Assembly: GCA_017416505.1 (NCBI GenBank)
Contig: JAFQCI010000126.1
Coordinates: 1 to 27,132, forward strand
Direction of reading: 5' to 3'
From: Lachnospiraceae bacterium
GTDB lineage: Bacteria > Bacillota_A > Clostridia > Lachnospirales > Lachnospiraceae
DNA: 27,132 bases
The notes under the pieces were generated by a model. The model searched no databases and was not told the DNA's origin. It saw only the letters and a program-made list of their open reading frames with translations. Shown here in pieces: positions 1 to 7,794 of the stretch (its first letter is position 1; every line of letters starts with the position of its first letter). The translations under genes were made by a program, and so were the position numbers.

Positions 1-40
1 CTGCCATAGCTTTTTTAGCTTTTCTTGACATTTTAATCAT
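1..40 (-). CDS. Start of a leftward gene, cut by the window edge (unknown product)
   Basis: Only the first 13 codons are present, reading M-I-K-M-S-R-K-A-K-K-A-M-A, a basic N-terminus. The ATG is at 40-38 and a strong AAGGAGG ribosome binding site lies at 51-57, ten bases upstream; a second in-frame ATG at 31-29 is a poorer choice. The RBS makes a real gene start convincing, but the residues are too few to name a family. It runs in the same direction as the AbrB-family gene at 338-604 but is separated from it by a terminator and about 250 bases, so it probably has its own promoter. Confidence 0.7.
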   Translation of the reverse strand, partial: MIKMSRKAKKAMA

Positions 41-92
41 TTTCTTTTTTCCTCCTTATTTTCGCTCCCTGACCTTGTTTTAAACCCTTATT

Positions 93-125
93 AATATAGC
101 TGGAATGATCGTATCATTCCTACAA
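93..125 (-). promoter_or_regulatory. Possible promoter and palindromic operator of the leftward gene at 40
   Basis: A perfect inverted repeat, GGAATGAT-cgt-ATCATTCC, occupies 102-120. Read leftward it sits between a TTGTAG-like -35 (120-125) and a TATATT -10 (93-98). The 21-bp spacer is longer than normal, so either the promoter needs an activator that distorts the spacer or the boxes are wrongly assigned. The palindrome is seen directly; the operator role is inferred from its position. Confidence 0.4.
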
Positions 126-185
126 TTGTGGGTGAATGATATTTTTGGTCGAAAAAGTTCGGAAAATAGGGAATTTTGATTTTTC

Positions 186-282
186 GTGATACTATTTTGA
201 TACTATTTTTTATAGCATGATTGTCGGAAAGTCAGAAAAGATGGGGGATGGAAGGGCATTTTGTGATACTATTTTGATACTA
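186..282. repeat. Two copies of a 20-bp direct repeat upstream of the leftward gene
   Basis: The sequence GTGATACTATTTTGATACTA occurs exactly at 186-205 and again at 263-282, with start points 77 bp apart. Each copy is itself a near tandem of GATACTA units joined by TTTT. There is no gene between them. They could be paired binding sites for a regulator or recombinase. No integrase is visible in the window. Confidence 0.75.
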
Positions 283-290
283 AAAAATAA

Positions 291-314
291 AAAAACGAGC
301 CGAAGCTCGTTTTT
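291..314 (-). terminator. Intrinsic terminator of the AbrB-family gene
   Basis: A perfect hairpin has arms AAAAACGAGC (291-300) and GCTCGTTTTT (305-314) and a CGAA loop. Read leftward, the GC part of the stem runs into a T tract. It lies 24 bp beyond the stop codon of the gene at 338-604. The A/T arms could also let it work in the rightward direction. Confidence 0.85.
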
Positions 315-337
315 ATGTTTTTATGAATAATTAAATA

Positions 338-604
338 TTAGTTATCCTTGAATTCCATACCAGCGATTCTTGCTAGTTCACGGATAGTAGCTTTAGATAC
401 TTTCTTACCTTTATATTCGATAAGATCATCCATTTCACCTGTGAAGATATCTGCAGGAACATATTTCTTTAAAATAATAGTTCCTTCGTCAGTAAAGATT
501 TCGATTGGATCACGTTCTACTACATCAAGAGTTCTTCTTAACTCAATAGGGATAGTGATACGTCCTAATTCATCTAATTTTCTTACAATACCTGTACTTT
601 TCAT
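338..604 (-). CDS. AbrB/MazE/SpoVT-family transition-state regulator
   Basis: This 88-residue protein starts MKSTGIVRKLDELGRITIPI and continues ELRRTLDV, the swapped-hairpin AbrB DNA-binding domain (about residues 1-50). The next segment, IEIFTDEGTIILKKY, is the usual beta strand end of that domain. The C-terminal 35 residues are a short basic helix region. In Bacillus such proteins bind A/T-rich promoters as multimers and repress post-exponential genes; the targets here are unknown. The start is fixed by an AAGGAGG site on the reverse strand just upstream. The C-terminal part lacks the Cys pair I would expect in some clostridial relatives. AbrB, Abh and SpoVT paralogues cannot be told apart by eye, so no symbol is given. 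Confidence 0.93.
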   Translation of the reverse strand: MKSTGIVRKLDELGRITIPIELRRTLDVVERDPIEIFTDEGTIILKKYVPADIFTGEMDDLIEYKGKKVSKATIRELARIAGMEFKDN

Positions 605-679
605 GTTGAATCCTCCTTATTCGTGAATAATTTGCCGTTTATGCAGGACAATTTTGCAGTGGCCATATGCCCTAGGTAA

Positions 680-709
680 AATTTAGCACATTCTGTAGCA
701 TTTTGTCAA
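680..709 (-). promoter_or_regulatory. Sigma-A-type promoter of the AbrB-family gene
   Basis: Read leftward there is a perfect TTGACA -35 (709-704) and a TAAATT -10 (685-680), with an 18-bp spacer. It would start transcription about 70 bp upstream of the ATG at 604. Confidence 0.7.
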
Positions 710-826
710 CCTTATTTGTAAAAAAAACAATGAATAATGGAATGTTTTTTAAGAATTACGAAAAAAGATAAAAAATGGAATGTTTTCATGGTGGTGGGAA
801 TAGGTTTAATAAAAAAGGGATTGAAT

Positions 827-1411
827 ATGCTGAACTATTTATGGGCAGGAATGATTATCATAGGAGTTGTGTTTGGAATATTCACCGGGAAGACCAGTGA
901 GGTTTCAGAGGCGTTTCTTTCTTCTTCAAAAGAAGCCATTTCTCTGTGCATTACTATGGCGGGGGTTGTTGCTATGTGGAGTGGTGTAATGGAAATTGCC
1001 AAGGAGAGTGGTTTAACCAATGCCTTATCCAGAAAAATGAAACCTTTGATTGCTCTTTTGTTTCCTAATATTCCGAAAGATGATATTGCCAATGAATATA
1101 TTGCAACCAATATGATGGCAAATATTTTGGGACTGGGCTGGGCTGCGACTCCGTCCGGATTATTAGCCATGAAGGAACTGCAAAGGCTCAATGGAGGGAA
1201 AGAGATAGCAAGCAATGAAATGTGTACTTTTTTAGTCATCAATATATCGTCCCTGCAGTTAATACCAATTAATATTATTGCTTATAGAATGCAGTATGGA
1301 AGTGTGAATCCTACTGGTATTGTTGCCCCTGCCATTGTCGCAACACTGGTGAGTACATTGGTAGCAATTATTTTTTGTCTGATGATGCGAAAAAGGGAGA
1401 TGGTAAAATGA
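827..1411 (+). CDS. spmA: Spore maturation protein A
   Basis: The product is a polytopic membrane protein of 194 residues, close to the roughly 196 of Bacillus SpmA. It aligns by eye with SpmA: MLNYLWAGMIIIGVVFG at the start, then FPNIPKDD, NMMANILGLGWAATPSG and KELQRLNGG, and a hydrophobic C-terminal third. SpmA and SpmB are needed for proper dehydration of the spore core in Bacillus; they belong to the nucleoside-recognition (Gate) domain family. The frame stays open upstream to an ATG at 737, but only the start at 827 matches family length and it has an AAAGGGA site six bases away; ATG 788 is another possibility. The stop codon overlaps the start of spmB (ATGA), implying translational coupling. 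Confidence 0.93.
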   Translation: MLNYLWAGMIIIGVVFGIFTGKTSEVSEAFLSSSKEAISLCITMAGVVAMWSGVMEIAKESGLTNALSRKMKPLIALLFPNIPKDDIANEYIATNMMANILGLGWAATPSGLLAMKELQRLNGGKEIASNEMCTFLVINISSLQLIPINIIAYRMQYGSVNPTGIVAPAIVATLVSTLVAIIFCLMMRKREMVK

Positions 1412-1932
1412 AATGGATAATGGAAGTTTCGAATTTAATCATCCCTTTGTTTATATTATACATCATTCTTTTTGGTATGACGAAAAAAGTGAAAGTATAT
1501 GACACTTTTGTGAAGGGAGCAAAGGATGGACTTTTAATTGTGTATCATCTGGCACCCACATTGATTGGATTGTTAGTAGGAACAGGAGTGTTAAGAGAGA
1601 GTGGGGCACTTGATGCACTGGCAAATCTGCTCACACCCTTGGGAACGGTTTTTAAAGTTCCAAAAGAAATCATACCTTTAATGGTGGTGAAATTGTTCAG
1701 CGGTTCTGCGGCTACAGGACTTTTGCTTGATATTTATCATACCTTTGGACCGGATTCTTATATTGGAACATTAGCTTCGATTTTGATGAGTTGTACGGAA
1801 ACAGTGTTGTATTGCATGAGTGTTTATTTCATGTCGGTAAATGTAAGTAAAACCAGATGGACTCTTGCAGGAGGACTGCTCAGTACCTTTGCAGGGCTTA
1901 TTATGAGTGTTATTTTGGCATCGGTGATGTAG
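1408..1932 (+). CDS. spmB: Spore maturation protein B
   Basis: This 174-residue integral membrane protein begins MKWIMEVSNLIIPLFILYII and carries SpmB-like segments: YDTFVKGAKDG, then a long helix, PKEIIPLMVVKLFSGSAATG, and SYIGTLASILMSCTETVLY. The ATG lies inside the last codons of spmA (ATGA overlap) with a GGGAG ribosome site at 1394-1398, so the two are co-transcribed and probably coupled. The partner arrangement is the standard one for spmAB. In Bacillus these genes follow dacB; no dacB homologue is next to them here. No clear terminator follows the stop before the next promoter at 2054. Confidence 0.93.
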   Translation: MKWIMEVSNLIIPLFILYIILFGMTKKVKVYDTFVKGAKDGLLIVYHLAPTLIGLLVGTGVLRESGALDALANLLTPLGTVFKVPKEIIPLMVVKLFSGSAATGLLLDIYHTFGPDSYIGTLASILMSCTETVLYCMSVYFMSVNVSKTRWTLAGGLLSTFAGLIMSVILASVM

Positions 1933-2053
1933 AAATTGTTTAAAAAAGGGAGTTTCCTTGGAAAAAGGCACTGCGTTCGTGTATTATGCTTAAAATAGTA
2001 TAAAACAAATGAATTGTTTCGTAAAAAATATACAAGATATCTCATAAAAAAGC

Positions 2054-2081
2054 TTGTGTTTTCCCACAAAAATGATATAAT
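2054..2081 (+). promoter_or_regulatory. Sigma-A-type promoter of the chemotaxis receptor gene
   Basis: TTGTGT (2054-2059) and a perfect TATAAT (2076-2081) are separated by 16 bp. The predicted start point is about 2088, which argues against the upstream ATG at 2088 as a translation start and leaves a leader of roughly 110 bases. Confidence 0.75.
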
Positions 2082-2201
2082 ATACCTATGCAGATTTGCT
2101 ACCCATTAAAAGGGGGTTATATTTATTTGCAGCAGAGGGGCTACAAGGATAGGAAGCCACGTAAGAAACGACAGAATATTAGGGCTAGGAGGGCGAATAA
2201 G

Positions 2202-3935
2202 ATGAGTAAGACAAATAAGACTAACAAGACAAATGAAACAAAAGACACAGGAATCAGAGCAAGACTTATGCAGTCATTTTTTGTGGTGACGATTATCACA
2301 AGTGTTGCCGGTGTTTTGGGAGCGATCGCATTGTTTATAATATCGGCGAGATATGAAAATGCATTGGCGAATTATGGATTTTCCCAAGGTGATATTGGTA
2401 AGGCTATGACAGCTTTTACAGAAGCACGAAGCTCATTACGTGGTGCCATTGGATATGATGAGCAGTCAGAGATTGAGCATATGATGTCCGTATATTATGA
2501 GGAAAAAGAGCTGTTTAACGAGTACATAGCTATTGTAGAACATTCTATGGTAACAGATGCAGGGCATGAGGCTTATGAAGATATTATGAATAAGCTGGAA
2601 GGTTATTGGGAATTAAGTGATGAGATTTTAGAATATGGTTCCGTTACAGACAGAGAAATTTGTGCCAAAGCACAGGATAGAGCTGTAAATGAACTGGCGC
2701 CTCGGTTTACAGAGGTATATGAAGCAATGTTGCATCTGATGGATGTAAATGTAGAAAAGGGTGACGATACTCATAAGATTTTAACAGCTGCCAAAATCAT
2801 TTTAACTTTGGCGATTCTTCTGATTATTGTTGTTTCTGTTATGCTTGCAGTTCGCCGTGGTGTTCGTATTTCTAAGGGAATTGAGAAACCATTAAACGAA
2901 TTAGCAGACAGATTAAAAGCATTTTCAGAAGGAGATTTAAGCAGTCCATTCCCAGAATATGATATTCAGGATGAAATTTTGGATATGCTTACTGCCACTA
3001 AGAATATGGCGGAGAATCTGAACCTGATTATTTCAGATGTAGAATTACTTCTTGGTGAAATGGCAGGTGGTAATTACACTGTTGACACCCAGATGGAAGA
3101 AAAATATGTAGGACAGTTTACTAATTTGATAAAGTCCATCCATAAGATGAACCGACAGATTGACAATACTCTTCGTAATGTTCAGGATGCCTCCGCACAG
3201 GTAAGAGCAGGCGCAGAAAATCTTGCAGAATCTGCACAGGATTTGGCAGAAGGAGCGACAGAACAGGCTGGTACGGTAGAAGAATTACAGGCAACTATTA
3301 ATAATGTTACAGTTACCATTGAAAAGACAGCAGAAGACTTATTACAATCTTATCATGATGCGAAGAATTATGCGGATGTGGCAGATGTGGGACGTGGTGA
3401 GATGTCAGCCATGGTTGCAGCTATGGGACGTATTAGTGAAGCCTCACAAAAGATTGAGACGATTATTGATGATATTGAAGATATCGCAAGTCAGACGAAT
3501 CTGTTATCATTAAATGCAGCCATTGAGGCAGCCAGAGCAGGAGAAGCAGGAAAGGGATTTGCAGTAGTAGCAGATCAGATTCGCAGTCTTGCAGAACAAA
3601 GTGCGAAATCTGCAGTAGATACCAGAGATTTAATTGAAGATACATTAAAAGAAATTGAAGATGGAAGCAGCGCAGCGGAACGTGTTTCTGAATCTATGGG
3701 TAAAGTAATTAAGGGTATGGAAGAAATCGCAGAATCTTCCAAAGTATTGAGCCAGCAGTCTGAACAACAGGCACGGGCTATGGAGGAAGTAGATAAGGCA
3801 GTAGGACAGATTTCAGAAGTGGTACAGTCTAACTCTGCCGCAGCGCAGGAATGTTCTGCTACAAGCCAGGAATTATCTGCACAGTCAGAAACTTTGAACG
3901 AATTAACCAGCCGTTTTGTTTTAAGAAACAGATAA
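2202..3935 (+). CDS. Methyl-accepting chemotaxis protein
   Basis: This is a 577-residue transmembrane chemoreceptor. Order of parts: a short Asn/Thr/Lys-rich cytoplasmic tail, transmembrane helix 1 (about 24-48), a helical extracellular sensor of about 145 residues resembling a four-helix-bundle ligand domain, transmembrane helix 2 (about 197-217), HAMP linker (about 218-272) and the long coiled-coil signalling domain. The hairpin tip, about residues 428-475, reads [20 protein letters not shown] then [19 protein letters not shown], the CheA/CheW contact region. The frame is open to an ATG at 2088, but that codon falls at the predicted transcription start; ATG 2202 has AGGAGGG eight bases upstream. 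The ligand cannot be predicted. No other che genes are nearby, which is usual for scattered receptors. Confidence 0.95.
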   Translation: MSKTNKTNKTNETKDTGIRARLMQSFFVVTIITSVAGVLGAIALFIISARYENALANYGFSQGDIGKAMTAFTEARSSLRGAIGYDEQSEIEHMMSVYYEEKELFNEYIAIVEHSMVTDAGHEAYEDIMNKLEGYWELSDEILEYGSVTDREICAKAQDRAVNELAPRFTEVYEAMLHLMDVNVEKGDDTHKILTAAKIILTLAILLIIVVSVMLAVRRGVRISKGIEKPLNELADRLKAFSEGDLSSPFPEYDIQDEILDMLTATKNMAENLNLIISDVELLLGEMAGGNYTVDTQMEEKYVGQFTNLIKSIHKMNRQIDNTLRNVQDASAQVRAGAENLAESAQDLAEGATEQAGTVEELQATINNVTVTIEKTAEDLLQSYHDAKNYADVADVGRGEMSAMVAAMGRISEASQKIETIIDDIEDIASQTNLLSLNAAIEAARAGEAGKGFAVVADQIRSLAEQSAKSAVDTRDLIEDTLKEIEDGSSAAERVSESMGKVIKGMEEIAESSKVLSQQSEQQARAMEEVDKAVGQISEVVQSNSAAAQECSATSQELSAQSETLNELTSRFVLRNR

Positions 3936-4041
3936 GTGGTTGGTAATGCAATGTATTGTGATAAAGATTGCAGTAGAATAGAGCTACATGAATGAAAAGA
4001 ATATGAATCAAAATCAGGAGAAGGTTTTGAATTAGAGGAAT

Positions 4042-4078
4042 CGGAGTCTTATGAAGTATCATAGGACTCCGTTTTTTT
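4042..4078 (+). terminator. Terminator of the chemotaxis receptor gene
   Basis: Arms CGGAGTC (4042-4048) and GACTCCG (4065-4071) enclose a further pairing segment ATGA/TCAT and are followed by seven T. It lies about 100 bp after the receptor stop codon. Confidence 0.9.
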
Positions 4079-4148
4079 AGGTTTCGTGAAATGCAGTATT
4101 TATTTTTTATTTAAGGATTTTTTAAACTATGTGATATTATAATGCTTT

Positions 4149-4227
4149 AAGAAGAAAAGTTTCTTTCGGAGCCTGTTAAGAAGAAAAGTTTCTTTCAGAG
4201 TTAAAAAGAAAAGTTTCTTTCAGAGCC
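4149..4227. repeat. Three direct repeats, each containing a 14-bp palindrome, upstream of the PadR gene
   Basis: Near-identical units of about 23 bp start at 4149, 4178 and 4203. Each contains AAGAAA-AG-TTTCTT, a perfect 6-bp inverted repeat, at 4152-4165, 4181-4194 and 4206-4219. The last copy ends directly before the -35 box at 4228. Repeated palindromes in this position suggest cooperative binding sites, though simple duplication is also possible. Confidence 0.85.
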
Positions 4228-4292
4228 TTGACAAATATATATCGCAGTGCTATAGTGCGAATGTAAGTATCGCGGTTCGATATATCGCACTG
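4228..4292 (+). promoter_or_regulatory. Promoter and operator region of the padR operon
   Basis: A textbook sigma-A promoter, TTGACA (4228-4233), 17 bp, TATAGT (4251-4256). The -10 lies inside an inverted repeat TCGCA...TGCGA (4242-4260). Downstream are TATCG-cggtt-CGATA (4268-4282) and the palindrome CGATATATCG (4278-4287). PadR regulators usually repress their own operon, so autorepression is the natural inference. Confidence 0.8.
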
Positions 4293-4309
4293 AATAGAGA
4301 GGTGGCTTT

Positions 4310-4636
4310 ATGGATGCTCATATTAAAAAAGTTTATGTGCCCATGACAGAAACGGGTTTTTATATTCTACTTTGCCTAAGAGAAGAAGCTCATGGTTATA
4401 GTATAGTTCAAAAAGTAGAGGAAATGACCCGGGGCGAAATCAGAATCAGTCCCGGAACATTGTATGGAAGCTTGTCTAAAATGGAAAAGGATAAACTGAT
4501 TGGGTTTGTGAGAGAAGAGGAGAAAAGGAAAATTTATTGTATTACGGATTTGGGGAAAGAAGTATTGGAACTAGAGATGAAAAGGATTGAACGTTTGTAT
4601 CGAAATATGATGGAGGTAAGAGAGCATGAGAGATAG
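4310..4636 (+). CDS. PadR-family transcriptional regulator
   Basis: A 108-residue winged-helix protein of the short PadR class. MTETGFYILLCLREEAHGYSI is the first helix pair; VQKVEEMTRGEIRISPGTLY then GSLSKMEKDKLI is the recognition helix region; EEKRKIYCITDLGKEVL is the wing and following helix. A GAGAGGTGG site precedes the ATG at 4310. The stop overlaps the start of the next gene by 11 bases. PadR proteins bind DNA as dimers and are released by small ligands or stress signals. The partner DUF2812 gene is a standard companion, and the promoter dyads suggest the pair regulates itself. Confidence 0.94.
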   Translation: MDAHIKKVYVPMTETGFYILLCLREEAHGYSIVQKVEEMTRGEIRISPGTLYGSLSKMEKDKLIGFVREEEKRKIYCITDLGKEVLELEMKRIERLYRNMMEVREHER

Positions 4637-5174
4637 AAAAATTTCGTTTCGAGTTTTTATGGTTCCTGAGTGGAAAAAGGAACAGGAGTATCTTAGGAAA
4701 CAGCATAAATGCGGGTGGAAATTTACCAAGGTGAATTTTGGCATATGCTATCATTTTGAAAAATGTGAGCCAGAGGATGTGGTTTATCAGTTGGATTATA
4801 ACCAGGATGGGATTGCAAACAAGGATGAATACGTGCAAATGTTTCACGACTGTGGATGGGAATATTTACAGGATTTTTTTGGATATAGTTATTTTCGAAA
4901 ACCTGCCTCTGAAATGAATGGTCATGAGGAAATTTTTTGTGATACTGATTCTAGAATTGATATGATGAAGCGGGTATTTAAAGGGAGAATGATTCCTTTG
5001 CTATGCATTTTTTTCTTAATTATTTTACCGAATATTTGGTTGCAGAATACCATTGAAACATTAGAGAGTCGTATTTTGTTAGGGCTTTATATTGGTCTGT
5101 TTGTGCTCTATATGTTTGTATTTATATCTTTTGGTGTTCAACTTTGGAGATTAACGAATAAGAAAACGGATTAA
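4626..5174 (+). CDS. DUF2812 domain membrane protein
   Basis: A 182-residue protein. The N-terminal cytosolic part (about residues 1-115) has the DUF2812 look: KISFRVFMVPEWKKEQEYL at the start, then GWKFTKVNFGICYHFEKCEP and FHDCGWEYLQDFFGYSYFRK. Two hydrophobic helices follow (about 120-140 and 150-172). The gene starts inside the last codons of padR, so expression is coupled. DUF2812 proteins commonly sit behind PadR regulators; they have no known biochemical role. The layout suggests a membrane-bound partner or target of the regulator, but that is inference. Confidence 0.88.
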   Translation: MRDRKISFRVFMVPEWKKEQEYLRKQHKCGWKFTKVNFGICYHFEKCEPEDVVYQLDYNQDGIANKDEYVQMFHDCGWEYLQDFFGYSYFRKPASEMNGHEEIFCDTDSRIDMMKRVFKGRMIPLLCIFFLIILPNIWLQNTIETLESRILLGLYIGLFVLYMFVFISFGVQLWRLTNKKTD

Positions 5175-5273
5175 CAGAAGCGTTACATCGCAGAAACGAT
5201 ACTTTAAGAAAACTTTATACTTTTAATAAAAAAGCTAAAAATATATCCGTTATGATAAAGCAGAAGGTATTGA

Positions 5274-5302
5274 TTGATTTTTGATTTGCATACGAGTATA
5301 AT
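5274..5302 (+). promoter_or_regulatory. Promoter of the ABC exporter operon
   Basis: TTGATT (5274-5279), 17-bp spacer, TATAAT (5297-5302). It would give a leader of about 185 bases before the ATP-binding protein gene at 5496. It lies in a 320-bp gap after the DUF2812 gene, so the exporter is probably a separate transcription unit. Confidence 0.7.
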
Positions 5303-5307
5303 ACATC

Positions 5308-5472
5308 ATGGTGATGTTTATATTACAGTCCGGACACGAAGGAAGTCAGGAAGAATGTAAGGAAGTTGTAACTACTCTGTGTGAACTGTTACAAAAAGTA
5401 AGTGTCTGGCAAGGAATTGCCATTGAGTTAAAAAAAGTAAAAGAAGAAAGGAAAAGTAAACAGTCTAATTAG
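5308..5472 (+). CDS. Possible 54-residue leader ORF before the ABC exporter (weak)
   Basis: An open frame reads MVMFILQSGHEGSQEECKEV and goes on to a Lys-rich end, stopping at 5470-5472, 23 bases before the exporter's first start codon. The composition (amphipathic middle, basic tail) is protein-like. However, its ATG falls at the predicted transcription start, leaving no leader or ribosome site, so it could be a remnant of a larger gene or chance. I do not recognise it. Confidence 0.25.
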   Translation: MVMFILQSGHEGSQEECKEVVTTLCELLQKVSVWQGIAIELKKVKEERKSKQSN

Positions 5473-5495
5473 GACAGGTTATACAGGATGAAATT

Positions 5496-6434
5496 ATGTC
5501 ATTAGAAGTTCGAAATCTGGTAAAGAAGTATGGAGACAAAGTAGTGTTAAATCATCTTAGTTTTGAGATGAAAGAACCTGGTGTTTATGCACTTTTGGGA
5601 ACCAATGGTGCAGGAAAAACCACTTCACTTAGAATCATTCTTGGTATGTTAAGCTATGATGAAGGAGAAGTGTTATGGGATGGAAAGCCATTCCAGCCAC
5701 TTTCCGAAAATATCGGCTATTTGGCAGAGGAAAGAGGATTGTATCCGAAATACTCTATTATGGATCAGTTGCTTTATTTTGCGAAACTAAAGAATGTTTC
5801 TAAGAGTGAAGCGCAAAAAAGAATCAAATACTGGGCAGAGCGTCTGGAAGTGGAAGAATATCTGTATCCTGCTGTAGTAAAAGGAAAGAAAGCAAAATTA
5901 AAAAATGCGGACCAGTTATCTAAGGGTAATCAGCAAAAGATTCAGTTGATGGCAGCCTTAATTTCTGACCCAAAGCTTTTGGTATTAGATGAGCCATTAA
6001 GTGGTCTTGACCCTGTAAATTCGGATTTGTTTTCTTCTATCATTAGGGAAGAACTGGAAAAAGGAAAATATTTAATTATGTCAAGCCATCAGATGGCTAC
6101 CATTGAACAGTTTTGTTCCAATATTACGATTTTAAATCGTGGAGAGACAGTGCTTCAGGGAGATTTAAATCAGATAAAGAAAGAATATGGAAGAGTGAAT
6201 ATGATGATGAAATGTGACCAGAACATCAAGCCATATTTAGAACAATTTGAAATGAAAATTTTAAATGAAACTCCGGATGGATATCAGTTAAAAGTGTCTT
6301 CACAGGAACAGGCGTCAGCATTACTTTCCCGTCTTATTGAAGATAAGATTACCGTAGTTCGATATGAATTAAGAGAACCTTCACTTCATGAAATCTTTGT
6401 GGAAAAAGTGGGAGGGGCTAACGATGAAGAATGA
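5496..6434 (+). CDS. ABC transporter ATP-binding protein (NatA/YhaQ type)
   Basis: A 312-residue cytosolic ATPase. Walker A is GTNGAGKTT (35-43), the signature is LSKGNQQ (141-147, with K-G-N in place of the usual G-G-Q), Walker B ends in D165-E166, the D loop is SGLDP and the switch His is H198. The C-terminal 90 residues form the extra domain seen in NatA/YhaQ-like exporters. The two following genes encode paired permeases of the ABC-2 type, so this subunit powers an exporter. Substrate is not predictable; related systems export sodium, antimicrobial peptides or drugs. The gene overlaps the first permease by 11 bases. Confidence 0.95.
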   Translation: MSLEVRNLVKKYGDKVVLNHLSFEMKEPGVYALLGTNGAGKTTSLRIILGMLSYDEGEVLWDGKPFQPLSENIGYLAEERGLYPKYSIMDQLLYFAKLKNVSKSEAQKRIKYWAERLEVEEYLYPAVVKGKKAKLKNADQLSKGNQQKIQLMAALISDPKLLVLDEPLSGLDPVNSDLFSSIIREELEKGKYLIMSSHQMATIEQFCSNITILNRGETVLQGDLNQIKKEYGRVNMMMKCDQNIKPYLEQFEMKILNETPDGYQLKVSSQEQASALLSRLIEDKITVVRYELREPSLHEIFVEKVGGANDEE

Positions 6435-7794
6435 GCTTAAAGGATTTGGAAAGGTTTTTGGATTTACATTTATGCAGGCAATCAAAGGGAAAGCTATCAT
6501 AGTTTCTACATTGATGCTGGCTATTTTATCCGCAGCAATTTTTCCATTGATGCAGACGTTTACCCAGGTGGATACAACCAGCGTGGAAACAGTAGTATTT
6601 TTAAACGAAACGGATTATTCTTTTTCGGAATTGAAGACTTGTGTTCAGGATATAGCGGGTTATGAAAAAGTAAAAATAGAAAGTACAGATAAGACGAGGG
6701 AAGAAGCCATAGAGGAACTTGAAATCGGTGAAGATACGGATAAGGAGGTTCTGGTGATTGCTTCTTTGAAAGAAGATGGATTCTATTTGGAATTTATAAA
6801 AAATAAGGATGGAAGCCTTTCTGAAACTAATATTGAAATATTTGCTGAGAGCTTTTTAAATGCATTTCAGACAGCGCTTGCCGCTGAGAATGGGGTTTCT
6901 AAAGAGCAATTATCTTATCTTCTTAGTACAATGGAAACAGAGATCAAATACATAGATGAAGTCATGAATGAAGTGCTGGAAGAAGAGCAGGGAATCAGCC
7001 AGGATTCTGAAAAAGGGAGATTTACCTTGGATGCTACAGAATATAATATATTCTTTGTGCTGATATTTTTGAGCATGATGTTTATTATGTTAAGTGGAGA
7101 ATCCATTGCCACTTCTATAGTGACAGAAAAATCCACAAGGGTAATCGAGTATCTTATGATTTCAGTAAGACCAATGGCTATTATTTTAGGTAAAATCTTA
7201 GCTATGCTGCTTGTGATGATGATGCAGATTGGAATTTCAGTTGTGGTGGCAACGATTTCCGGCATTGTGTTTGGAAACGGAGATAGTGGAAATGTGAGCC
7301 AGATGCTCCATGATGTAGCTCCTTCTCTGGCTGAGAATTTAAATCTTGGCTCAGTGTTAGTAAGTCTGATTTTCCTGATTTTAGGATTTGTGTTTTTTGC
7401 ATTTATTGCCGGACTTGCGGGAGCAGCAGTTTCCAAATTGGAAGAGGTGGCAGAAGGAATGAAGATTTATTCCTTAGCGATGTTAATTGGAGTATATCTT
7501 AGCATGTTTTTAGGAATGATGTCCCAGGGTGCATATCCAAACCCGGTTCTAAAATATGCAGCTATGTTTCTTCCGTTATCTTCTGTATTTTGTGTGCCAG
7601 AGTTTTTTATGATGGGAAAAATCGGTTTAGGAACTGCTTTGGCGTCTCTTTTGGTGTTGTTTGTATGCTTGGCGTTCTTGGCATATTTCGTATCAAGAGT
7701 ATATGAATCCATGATTTTACATCGGGGAGAACCAATGAAATTAAAGGGAATCATTCAGTTAGGTATGAATAAGAAAAAGGTGGTGAAGAAATAA
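6424..7794 (+). CDS. ABC-2 type exporter permease (first of two)
   Basis: A 456-residue membrane protein of the ABC2_membrane_3 type: one N-terminal helix (about 24-46), a large acidic extracytoplasmic domain of about 160 residues, then five or six helices. The cytoplasmic motif SIVTEKSTRVIEYLMISVRP after the second helix is typical of NatB/YhaP-like permeases and contacts the ATPase. The frame is open to 6388, but ATG 6424 has GGAGGGG at 6411-6417 and overlaps the ATPase stop in the usual coupled way. It is followed without a gap by a related permease, and the two presumably form a heterodimer. Confidence 0.93.
   Translation: MKNELKGFGKVFGFTFMQAIKGKAIIVSTLMLAILSAAIFPLMQTFTQVDTTSVETVVFLNETDYSFSELKTCVQDIAGYEKVKIESTDKTREEAIEELEIGEDTDKEVLVIASLKEDGFYLEFIKNKDGSLSETNIEIFAESFLNAFQTALAAENGVSKEQLSYLLSTMETEIKYIDEVMNEVLEEEQGISQDSEKGRFTLDATEYNIFFVLIFLSMMFIMLSGESIATSIVTEKSTRVIEYLMISVRPMAIILGKILAMLLVMMMQIGISVVVATISGIVFGNGDSGNVSQMLHDVAPSLAENLNLGSVLVSLIFLILGFVFFAFIAGLAGAAVSKLEEVAEGMKIYSLAMLIGVYLSMFLGMMSQGAYPNPVLKYAAMFLPLSSVFCVPEFFMMGKIGLGTALASLLVLFVCLAFLAYFVSRVYESMILHRGEPMKLKGIIQLGMNKKKVVKK

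Noticed and set aside
731..761. Forespore sigma-G promoter (TGAATA) before spmA
   Set aside because: The -35-like hexamer is there but the -10 position does not resemble CATACTA, and the region is A/T-rich enough to produce it by chance.
737..826. N-terminal extension of spmA from ATG 737
   Set aside because: It adds 30 residues absent from the family, and ATG 827 has its own ribosome site and the expected first residues.
2088..2201. 38-residue extension of the chemotaxis receptor, or a cyclic-di-GMP riboswitch in its leader
   Set aside because: The ATG at 2088 coincides with the predicted transcription start. The leader lacks the conserved GEMM core, so no riboswitch class could be assigned.
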